Program-made: the position numbers and the translations under genes | Virus record (IMG/VR): IMGVR_UViG_3300032086_003275 | Coordinates: 1 to 22,717 of that record | Reading direction: 5' to 3' (one strand) | Length of the DNA: 22,717 nt | Source of the DNA: a virus | Part shown: in pieces, positions 13,028 through 19,453 of the stretch | How the letters are laid out: each line of letters starts with the position of its first letter | Numbering within the stretch: position 1 is the first letter of the stretch | Notes under the pieces: model-generated | Database searches by the model: none | Seen by the model: the letters and a program-made list of their open reading frames with translations, nothing else | What the model was told of the DNA's origin: nothing

Positions 13028-14840
13028 TATCTGGCTCCTCAAGTAGTGGCTCATTGTATTTTGTTGCGCTATAGAAGTTATTTTTTGGGTTTCGGTAAGC
13101 TGTTATGGTATCTGGCATTTTTGCGTGTTGCTGAAATGCAGACATAAACATATCAACTGTAGGGGCTATATGACCCTTACCATAAACCGCTTCACATATC
13201 GCAACCCACTCAACCTTCATTGCTGGAGTATAGTATATAGAAAAGCTCCTGCATTCAGTTACCCAGTCTATTCTTACGCATAAGTTTTTCATGCCTTGAT
13301 GAAGGCAGGCATTCCACGATAAAACCTTGTCGCTGGAAGGCGTAGTGGTACTTCTTTTTATCTTCCTGAACTCCATCACAAGCTTTTCGTTTGGGTCTAC
13401 CAGTTCGTGCTTGCAACTCTTGCAATATCTGGCTGCAATGTCGTTATCATGGCCGCACTTTTCGCATTCCTTGCCGATCCAGCGCTTACCGCACTGTTGA
13501 TGGTGCCCATTAACAAGGTTATAACCTTGGCATCGTCTGCCATGGTGACTTGGAAGATTTTCAATCTTTTCTCCAAGTGCATCAACAAAATACCCATCAT
13601 CGGAGTAATCAAAATTATCAGGGTTGTCTCTTGCAGCAAACTCATTCACATAGCCGCAATCTGGGCAGGTGACATTAAGTGTTGCTGACTCTTTGCTGGT
13701 TAGCCTAGCTTCGACGGATGGACTGAATATGTCGCCGTCAGGGAAATGCGACTCGATGTTTTGAGCATAATCTAGAATCAGTGCATCCTTTTTATTTGGG
13801 TGCAGACGGAGCGCTCTACCAATAATCTGTTGAAGCAGTGCGGCACTCTCTGTCCTTCGGAGGATAGCCACTACATCTACATGAGGTGCATCAAAACCTG
13901 TTGTGAGCACGTCTCGGTTAATAATGTATCGGTATTTTTGCTGTTTAAATTCGCTTATCGCTTTCTCTCGTTGCGACTTTTTCATCTCTCCAGAGATAAC
14001 GCGATATGAATTGGCTGGAAGGGATGAAGCTATCTCGTGACAATGCTGTATTGTTGCCCCAAAAAACATAATGCCCATTCTTCCGGCGGAATTATTAACC
14101 ACATCCTCAACAATGGCGCTGGTTTTTCTTCCATGCCCCTCAAACGTCTCCTGTAACGACTCCTCGGTATACTTCCCGCGTTTCATTTCAAGCTTTGAGG
14201 TGTCGTATCCATCCTTGACGCTTGTTGTTGGTGGAGTCAAATAGCCTTTATCTATCAGCTCGTTTGCTGTTATCCTGCATAATAGCTTGAAAAATAAGGG
14301 GTTTTTAGCCTTATCTTCACCGAGAGTTTTGCCGTTTTCATCCACATTATAAATGTATCCAGTCCCCAACCTGTATGGAGTTGCGGTAAGCCCCAATATT
14401 GCCAGACTTGGGTTGGCCTCTTGCATCTTTTGGATGCAATGGATCATTGTCGGCGTCATTGCCGTGTGAGCCTCATCAATGATAATCGCGCAGTAATCGC
14501 CGCTCGAGAATCGCTTAATGTGATTCTTAATGGTCATTGGCGTACCAAAAACTACACTGTGTCGTGTACTTAGCTTTCCTGCACTAGCAGAGAACATACT
14601 TGCTTTGCCGATTGCGGTATATTTCTTGTGGTTCTGCTCCACCAACTCTTTAGACGGAGCTGTACACAAGATCCTACCGCCAGTCGTCTTGTGCAAGTAC
14701 TCAGCGATCTTTGACACTAAGATACTCTTTCCCGAGCCTGTAGCCGCTTCTATGCAGGCAGAGTCTCCGCACCTTGAAAAATGCTCAATAGCGGCGTCAA
14801 TGCACCGCTTTTGGTATGGCCTAAGATTTAATTTTTCCAT
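13017..14840 (-). CDS. SF2 DNA helicase, RadD/UvsW-like, with zinc-binding C-terminus
   Basis: 607 aa. Helicase motifs in order: LRPYQ (6-10), Walker A ATGSGKS (33-39), DEAH (122-125), TAT (152-154), GFDAPHVD (315-322) and QIIGRALR (338-345). After the two RecA lobes come cysteine pairs at 392/395, 459/462 and 473/476, with single cysteines near 437 and 450, suggesting two zinc ribbons. This layout matches RadD (YejH), and phage relatives act in replication restart or branch processing. A GGGAG ribosome site is close to the ATG. The start overlaps the 62-aa gene; the end overlaps the nuclease gene. Early-operon context supports a replication or repair role. Confidence 0.85.
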   Translation of the reverse strand: MEKLNLRPYQKRCIDAAIEHFSRCGDSACIEAATGSGKSILVSKIAEYLHKTTGGRILCTAPSKELVEQNHKKYTAIGKASMFSASAGKLSTRHSVVFGTPMTIKNHIKRFSSGDYCAIIIDEAHTAMTPTMIHCIQKMQEANPSLAILGLTATPYRLGTGYIYNVDENGKTLGEDKAKNPLFFKLLCRITANELIDKGYLTPPTTSVKDGYDTSKLEMKRGKYTEESLQETFEGHGRKTSAIVEDVVNNSAGRMGIMFFGATIQHCHEIASSLPANSYRVISGEMKKSQREKAISEFKQQKYRYIINRDVLTTGFDAPHVDVVAILRRTESAALLQQIIGRALRLHPNKKDALILDYAQNIESHFPDGDIFSPSVEARLTSKESATLNVTCPDCGYVNEFAARDNPDNFDYSDDGYFVDALGEKIENLPSHHGRRCQGYNLVNGHHQQCGKRWIGKECEKCGHDNDIAARYCKSCKHELVDPNEKLVMEFRKIKRSTTTPSSDKVLSWNACLHQGMKNLCVRIDWVTECRSFSIYYTPAMKVEWVAICEAVYGKGHIAPTVDMFMSAFQQHAKMPDTITAYRNPKNNFYSATKYNEPLLEEPDIEI

Positions 14841-15009
14841 ACTCCCACTTATCCCTTTCGTGTTGTTGCCACACTCTGGTGTCGTATTTTGTTACTTTTC
14901 CGCCATTAGCTAGATATTTTTCTACATGCCTATCTATTATTTTCTGGCGCTCCCTTGGGCATTCGACATCTTTTATTTCTGATTTTGACGCGAACCTTTT
15001 TGCCGTCAT
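14821..15009 (-). CDS. Small basic protein of unknown function
   Basis: 62 aa, Lys/Arg-rich. GGTGA lies 7 nt before the ATG, which overlaps the gp157 stop (ATGA). A VEKYLANGGKVTKYD block is followed by VWQQHERDKWEYGK. It overlaps the helicase start by 20 nt. Compact overlapping with both neighbours argues it is real; no family recognised. Confidence 0.65.
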   Translation of the reverse strand: MTAKRFASKSEIKDVECPRERQKIIDRHVEKYLANGGKVTKYDTRVWQQHERDKWEYGKIKS

Positions 15010-15497
15010 TTTATTGTCACCGACTTTTCGCCTCTGATAACCTCAACCCCTTTGATTGGATCTTGTTTTGCTCTAGCCAATAGCGCTCTTGCATCTATAG
15101 AGGGAGCTTGCCTCTTAATGCAATCGGCCGGAAGATCTTCTATGTTTGCTGTTACAGCCCCCAGCCTTGGAGCCTTGCTTCTGGTTTTAACCTGAACCTC
15201 TGGGCAGTCAATTGTGACGCCTGTCTTTATAACGCTTTCTAATATGTAATTCTTTAGTCTTCCTGACGCCTTTTCTTTTAGTTTTATTCTGGCATCCACT
15301 GAAGCTTTATGTTGCTTAAATACATCTATTTCTCCCTCTAGCGACTTATACAGAATTGCCATGCTTTTGATTTTTTCGGCCACAGGAGCCTTGTATTCTT
15401 CTAGTGTGTCTTTTACCGCTTTCGGATCATCTAAATCTTCCAGCTGCTTGGCAACAGCTAACAATTCTTCACTTAATTCAAAAAGGCTTTTTGACAT
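15006..15497 (-). CDS. Siphovirus Gp157-like protein
   Basis: 163 aa. It starts with a helical segment (SLFELSEELLAVAKQLED), then EEYKAPVAEKIKSMAILYKSLEGEIDVFKQH, a heptad-rich RIKLKEKASGRLKNYILES, and ends with a beta-rich tail after VTIDCPEVQV. This is the pattern of the Sipho_Gp157 family, found in phage replication and recombination operons and first tied to phage resistance in streptococcal phage studies. Its biochemical role is unsettled. Its start overlaps the small zinc ribbon frame by 20 nt. Confidence 0.75.
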   Translation of the reverse strand: MSKSLFELSEELLAVAKQLEDLDDPKAVKDTLEEYKAPVAEKIKSMAILYKSLEGEIDVFKQHKASVDARIKLKEKASGRLKNYILESVIKTGVTIDCPEVQVKTRSKAPRLGAVTANIEDLPADCIKRQAPSIDARALLARAKQDPIKGVEVIRGEKSVTIK

Positions 15498-15618
15498 TCT
15501 TTTGCTTCCTATCGATTGCTGGCAATTTTATGTATCTATTGCAATGTGTGCAGTAGTAGGCACGGACGGATCCGTACCTAACCAAATTAACATTGCTGCA
15601 ATTTGGGCACTTTTTCAT
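15478..15618 (-). CDS. 46-aa zinc-ribbon protein
   Basis: A short frame: Met-Lys-Lys, CPNC near the start, 15 residues, then CTHC, and a basic tail ending KKPF. Four cysteines in two C-x2-C pairs with a short spacer form a typical zinc ribbon, of the size seen in small nucleic-acid-binding proteins. Its ATG overlaps the HNH stop (ATGA), and its end overlaps the gp157 start by 20 nt, the same coupling used along this operon. Both arguments support a real gene despite the length. Confidence 0.65.
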   Translation of the reverse strand: MKKCPNCSNVNLVRYGSVRAYYCTHCNRYIKLPAIDRKQKNVKKPF

Positions 15619-16043
15619 GTTGGGTTTAACCCCTCCCCGTTATCCCTATGCCATTGCTTGTGATGCGCTTGACACATCCATCTTATTTCTAGGGGCTTAT
15701 TGTAATCATCGTGATGGGCTACCAAATTTTCTTTGGTTCCGCAAACGCAACAAGGCTCAGGATTTAATAGTCCGCTTTTTATTCCGTTGTTTATAAAACG
15801 GTGAGCTTTGTACTTTTTGGGGTACTTTTCCCTGTACTCCTTTATGTATTTGTATCCTTGTCTGTTCCCTCTTTTTCTATCGTATTCCCTTGCCTCCTCT
15901 ATTTTATTCCACCTTCTTTTTGTCGAATCTTTTTTTGCACATTCTTTGCATTTGTTTAAACGCCCATCCGCCATACCTTTGTGCTTGTAAAATTCACTTA
16001 GGGGCTTTTCAGCCCCGCATTTAAAACATTTTTTTTGAGACAT
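15615..16043 (-). CDS. HNH endonuclease with N-terminal zinc finger
   Basis: 142 aa from the ATG at 16043, 9 nt after AGGAG; the ATG at 16049 is too close to it. The N-terminus KKCFKCGAEKPLSEFYKH ... CKEC is a C-x2-C/C-x2-C finger common in phage HNH enzymes. The C-terminal part has CCVCG, VAHHDDY (the HH and D), NKP and MCQAHHKQWH, which complete the HNH metal site. Such genes are often homing-type endonucleases inserted in phage operons, or packaging nicking enzymes. Here it sits between SSB and the small zinc ribbon, with no terminase nearby in the window, so free-standing homing is more likely. Confidence 0.88.
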   Translation of the reverse strand: MSQKKCFKCGAEKPLSEFYKHKGMADGRLNKCKECAKKDSTKRRWNKIEEAREYDRKRGNRQGYKYIKEYREKYPKKYKAHRFINNGIKSGLLNPEPCCVCGTKENLVAHHDDYNKPLEIRWMCQAHHKQWHRDNGEGLNPT

Positions 16044-16097
16044 TAGCATGAGCTCCTATTTTTTCGTGCCGGAACTCACTGTAACTCAAAACGGCAC

Positions 16098-16679
16098 TTA
16101 GCTAAAAGGGATGTCATCCCCCATATCAGAGCTCTGCACTGGAGCTTGAGGAGCACCAAATGGCGAGGCAGGCGGTGGCGGAGTAAACTGTTGTTGCGTC
16201 TGTTCACGTTTTGGGCGCTTGGTTGGTTTTGGAGGCTCCTCTCCCATGTACGTGCGAATACCGTTAACGTGGTTGCCCTCGTTGCCGTTCATATTCCACG
16301 TATCCAACTTGTAGATTAGCGGCTTACCTATGCAAGCTTGTAGTTGCTCGTTTGTGGGTGCCTGCCCGCTTCCCATGATTCCCGCACCTGTTGCGCCGTC
16401 GATTGCACAAAGAAACTTTACCGCACGCTCAGCCGCCCCCTGCTTAGGGGACATCACTTTAAGTTTCATGAATTGAACTAGATTGTTGTAATGCTGGCCG
16501 CAGTTACGAAACTGCACATTAATTAGCTTTTCGCCTTGGTCTTTTTGATAATCTGCTCTTACCTCTTCCCATGAAATTTTTTCAATATTTGCCAGAAACT
16601 CCGATCCACTCAAAAACACACTGTCGGTCGAATCTGTTTCGAATGAATCTGTTGCCTGTTGTGCCCATAAGTTTGTCAT
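16098..16679 (-). CDS. Phage single-stranded DNA-binding protein
   Basis: 193 aa with GAGGAG 8 nt before the ATG. The N-terminal ~140 residues include YNNLVQFMKLKVMSPKQG and a VNGIRTYMG end of a probable OB fold; the C-terminal part is a low-complexity Pro/Gln linker ending in DMGDDIPFS, close to the DDDIPF tip by which SSBs recruit partners. It binds exposed single strands during replication and annealing. It lies two genes from the Sak4-like ATPase, and Sak4 of phage HK620 is known to be stimulated by its cognate SSB. ATGA overlap with the upstream gene. The call rests mainly on the tail and context. Confidence 0.8.
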   Translation of the reverse strand: MTNLWAQQATDSFETDSTDSVFLSGSEFLANIEKISWEEVRADYQKDQGEKLINVQFRNCGQHYNNLVQFMKLKVMSPKQGAAERAVKFLCAIDGATGAGIMGSGQAPTNEQLQACIGKPLIYKLDTWNMNGNEGNHVNGIRTYMGEEPPKPTKRPKREQTQQQFTPPPPASPFGAPQAPVQSSDMGDDIPFS

Positions 16680-17311
16680 TGCGCATTCTCCTCGATTGAT
16701 TTTACGATTGAACTAACTACATGATAGTACATATTCTTCCCTTCGCTACTGGCCTTCTCTAAAAATTCTTCACTTTTGCCAAAAAAGCACCCTGCCTCAA
16801 TATAGACATAATTTCCATCATAGATAAATTTTAATTCTCTACCCGATCCATCAACATTATTTGCTTGCATAAAATACTTAACGGCTATCTCATTTATTTT
16901 GCAGCCATTACCAAATTCGCAGCCATAACCAAATTTACAGCAATAACCAAATTTGCAACTATCACCAAATTCGCAGAGCCTGCCAATACCGCAATCATCA
17001 ACAAATTCGCATTTATCACCAAAACTGCAGAACCTGCCAAGTTCGCACCCATGACCAAATATGCAATCACAACCAAACTTGCAATCATCACCAAATTCGC
17101 AGTTACCACCAAATTCGCAGTCATCACCAAACTTGCATCCATTGCCGAAATCACAGTAATTGCCAAATTCGCAGTCATTACCAAATTCGCAGCCATAACC
17201 AAACTTACAGCCATTGCCGAATTCGCAGTTATTGCCTATAACCGAAAAGCTTGGCATTTCGGTGCCACTTGGGATTATCCAGCCACCCTTTTCATTAACT
17301 TCAAAGTTCAT
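16676..17311 (-). CDS. Cysteine-ladder hexapeptide-repeat protein, short copy
   Basis: 211 aa. Its middle (about 27-138) is 18 full hexapeptides of form C-x-F-G-x-x, such as CEFGNG and CKFGYG, with 19 cysteines in register. The V/C-x-I/F-G-[DN]-x rhythm is that of left-handed beta-helix (hexapeptide) proteins, with Cys and Phe at the two inward positions; 18 hexads would make six triangular turns. The ends are non-repetitive: MNFEVNEKGGWIIPSG at the start and a C-terminal domain beginning KINEIAVKYF, shared with the copy at 18144-18995. It sits between the Sak4-like ATPase and SSB by ATGA overlaps on both sides. No catalytic motif is seen. Role unknown; a scaffold or metal/redox ladder is conceivable. 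Confidence 0.8.
   Translation of the reverse strand: MNFEVNEKGGWIIPSGTEMPSFSVIGNNCEFGNGCKFGYGCEFGNDCEFGNYCDFGNGCKFGDDCEFGGNCEFGDDCKFGCDCIFGHGCELGRFCSFGDKCEFVDDCGIGRLCEFGDSCKFGYCCKFGYGCEFGNGCKINEIAVKYFMQANNVDGSGRELKFIYDGNYVYIEAGCFFGKSEEFLEKASSEGKNMYYHVVSSIVKSIEENAQ
16758..16840 (-). repeat. 83-bp perfect direct repeat, copy 1
   Basis: Identical base for base to 18226-18308, in the C-terminal coding part of the two hexapeptide-repeat genes. Flanking sequence remains very similar. Recombination between the copies would remove the Sak4-like gene. Confidence 0.9.
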
Positions 17312-18147
17312 TGGTTAAGATCCTCGTTATAAAACTTAATGTATTCAAGTATCGGGTTTTTACCTTTTTCTATGAAAATCTTATCGGGAAAGCTGTATCC
17401 GCGACTCTTGCAATCAAAGGCTATGTCATTATTAAACTCAATAAACACGCTGCCGGATCCGCTTACCCTTCCAGCTTTCTTAAACTTCCCTTCTGTTTCT
17501 GCACCACTAACAAACATTTCCTTGTGCATAAATCCGATAGCATCACAGGCATTTTTATACAGCGCAGTGACATTGCACAACTTTTCTGCCGGAAGCTGCA
17601 TAGAACCCTTCACATATGGATCATGTGAAATTTCATCAACTTTTCGAGTCTCGTAATGACAAATAAACACAATGCCTATGCCGCGCCCCCTAAGGATGTT
17701 GCATACCTTCAGAAAGTTTACGTGTTTTTCTTTGAGCATTTTTTCGCCAGCACCAAACCCTCCGTGAACGTTTTTCATGGTTGGAGTCTTGCCTTTTGCT
17801 ATAAGGTCTTGATCAGCCCAAAGAACTTCATTACACAAAATCTTTTCATTAAGCGATGTAACAGAATCAAACACGACTGTTTTAAAGTCAGATTTTGCAA
17901 CCTCTCTTAGTAATTCCATCAACTGCTCTTCCCTGTCAATGATTGGCGATATACATATATCGCTTAATCCTAGGTCGCCGCACTCATTAACAAGCGTTTC
18001 CTTTCCATCTTCCAGCCTAACAATTAATGGCTTTGGAAATGTTGCACCCAGCAAAGTTTTTCCTACGGCAGGCTCGCCAACAAGCATCAATATTGGAGCA
18101 GATGGCTTTATTTCTGACAGATTTTGGCATTGTGATAATAGACTCAT
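17308..18147 (-). CDS. Sak4-like RecA-fold ATPase (phage recombination)
   Basis: 279 aa. Walker A GEPAVGKT at 24-31, Walker B VVFDS at 91-95, then the sequence NVHGGFGAG and FICHYETRK, which recall the AAA_24 'phage nucleotide-binding protein' family. Sak4 proteins are short RecA relatives that anneal single strands and work with the phage SSB. Here an SSB follows one gene downstream. GAGG 8 nt before the ATG. Both flanking genes encode hexapeptide-repeat paralogues and overlap it by ATGA, so all three are probably translated together. Confidence 0.82.
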   Translation of the reverse strand: MSLLSQCQNLSEIKPSAPILMLVGEPAVGKTLLGATFPKPLIVRLEDGKETLVNECGDLGLSDICISPIIDREEQLMELLREVAKSDFKTVVFDSVTSLNEKILCNEVLWADQDLIAKGKTPTMKNVHGGFGAGEKMLKEKHVNFLKVCNILRGRGIGIVFICHYETRKVDEISHDPYVKGSMQLPAEKLCNVTALYKNACDAIGFMHKEMFVSGAETEGKFKKAGRVSGSGSVFIEFNNDIAFDCKSRGYSFPDKIFIEKGKNPILEYIKFYNEDLNQ

Positions 18148-18995
18148 TTTTGCATCCTCTTGATTTCTTCGCTAATCACCTTAATGATATTAGCGTAGAC
18201 CATTTTTCCTTCGCTATTGGCCTTTTCTAAAAATTCTTCACTTTTGCCAAAAAAGCACCCTGCCTCAATATAGACATAATTTCCATCATAGATAAATTTT
18301 AATTCTCTGCCAGAACCGTCAATATTATTTGCTTGCATAAAATATTTAACGGCTACCTCATTTATTTTGCAGTCATTACCAAATTCGCAACTATTGCCAA
18401 ACTCACAGGCATCACCAAAATTGCAGTAACTACCAAATCCGCAGCCATCACCAAGTTCGCAGCCATCACCAAGTTCGCAGCCATTACCAAGTTCACATCT
18501 ATTGCCAAATTTGCAATCATCACCAAACCTGCAGTAATCACCAAAATTGCAGTAATAACCAAGCTTGCAGCCATTACCAAGTTCGCAGGCATCACTAAGT
18601 TCGCAGGCATTGCCAAGTTCGCAGAACATGCCAAATTTGCAGTCATTACCAAATTTGCAGTACCTGCCAAATTTGCAGAGCCTGCCAAATTCGCAGGCAT
18701 TACCAAGTTCGCAGTAATTGCCAAGCTTGCAGTTACCACCAAATTCGCAATCATCGCCAAATTTGCAGTAATCACCAAATTTGCAGTAATAACCAAGCTT
18801 GCATAACCTACCAAATTTGCAGGCATCACCAAATTCGCAGCAATCACCAAATTTGCAGGCATCACCAAATTCGCAGCAATCACCAAATTTGCAATTATTA
18901 CCTACAGAGGAGTGATATGGTATTTTGGTATTGCTTGGCATTTCGGTGCCACTTGGGATTATCCAGCCACCTTTTTCGTTAACTTCAAAGTTCAT
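18144..18995 (-). CDS. Cysteine-ladder hexapeptide-repeat protein, long copy
   Basis: 283 aa, paralogue of the 211-aa protein at 16676. It has 30 in-register cysteines with 29 hexads (CKFGDY, CEFGGN, CELGNA), 11 more than the short copy, and Leu replaces Phe in several. Two extra cysteines occur in DCC units near the start. N-terminal (MNFEVNEKGGWIIPSGTEMP) and C-terminal (KYFMQANNIDGSGRELKF, EAGCFFGKSEEFLEKA) parts match the short copy closely. A left-handed beta-helix of nearly ten turns is expected. Ribosome site GGGAG 8 nt upstream. It precedes the Sak4-like gene in the operon. Different repeat counts imply expansion or contraction by slippage. Function unknown. Confidence 0.8.
   Translation of the reverse strand: MNFEVNEKGGWIIPSGTEMPSNTKIPYHSSVGNNCKFGDCCEFGDACKFGDCCEFGDACKFGRLCKLGYYCKFGDYCKFGDDCEFGGNCKLGNYCELGNACEFGRLCKFGRYCKFGNDCKFGMFCELGNACELSDACELGNGCKLGYYCNFGDYCRFGDDCKFGNRCELGNGCELGDGCELGDGCGFGSYCNFGDACEFGNSCEFGNDCKINEVAVKYFMQANNIDGSGRELKFIYDGNYVYIEAGCFFGKSEEFLEKANSEGKMVYANIIKVISEEIKRMQK
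18226..18308 (-). repeat. 83-bp perfect direct repeat, copy 2
   Basis: Matches 16758-16840 with no differences, 1468 bp away, same orientation. Confidence 0.9.
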
Positions 18996-19447
18996 TGCCT
19001 ATTCTCCCTTGTTGGTGACATTGACATTATTTTTCCAAAAATGCCCATATTCGGCGTGTAAAACACTAAAGATTTGCCGTTTTTTGATGGCATCAACAGG
19101 ACTGGCTGATTGATGCTTATAAGCAAGTCTATATACTTGATATTAAATGGAATTCCGTAAAAAAAAACAGCGCTTTCGCCGTCATAATCAAATTTTATAT
19201 TTTCCAGCTTAATGGCTGGATAGTGCTTTGAATGATCTATGCATTCTTCTTTAAACATACCTATTAGTATGCGCTTATTCTCCGACAATGACTCTATTGG
19301 TTCACAATCCAATATCGGATCAACGCCTTCAAAGAAGGTTATCATTGCATCATCCTTTATTAAGACTTCATGCTCTCCATCGAAGTATGAAATCCTTTCA
19401 AACAATCTAGAATCTGTCTCGTTCGAGACAAAATTACCGTAATCCAT
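18992..19447 (-). CDS. Hypothetical early-operon protein
   Basis: 151 aa with GAGGAG before the ATG; that site overlaps the stop region of the primase-helicase gene 6 nt upstream. Acidic N-terminal part (DYGNFVSNETDSRLFERISYFDGEHEV) and a beta-rich middle (IKLENIKFDYDGESAVFFYG). Its stop overlaps the long hexapeptide gene (ATGA). No family recognised. Operon position suggests a replication- or recombination-linked role. Confidence 0.7.
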   Translation of the reverse strand: MDYGNFVSNETDSRLFERISYFDGEHEVLIKDDAMITFFEGVDPILDCEPIESLSENKRILIGMFKEECIDHSKHYPAIKLENIKFDYDGESAVFFYGIPFNIKYIDLLISINQPVLLMPSKNGKSLVFYTPNMGIFGKIMSMSPTRENRQ

Positions 19448-19453
19448 AACTCC

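Noticed and set aside
16894-17214. Alternate - strand frames reading VMAANLVMTANL-type repeats (also 18362-18886)
   Set aside because: Frame-shifted shadows of the cysteine repeats.
16865-17332. Long + strand frames opposite the hexapeptide-repeat genes (also 18333-18806)
   Set aside because: They encode low-complexity ITKFA-type repeats that follow from the 18-nt coding repeats on the other strand; no ribosome site or non-repetitive domain.
16841-18990. Regularly spaced repeats resembling a CRISPR array
   Set aside because: Units are 18 nt, in frame, degenerate and coding; there are no spacers.
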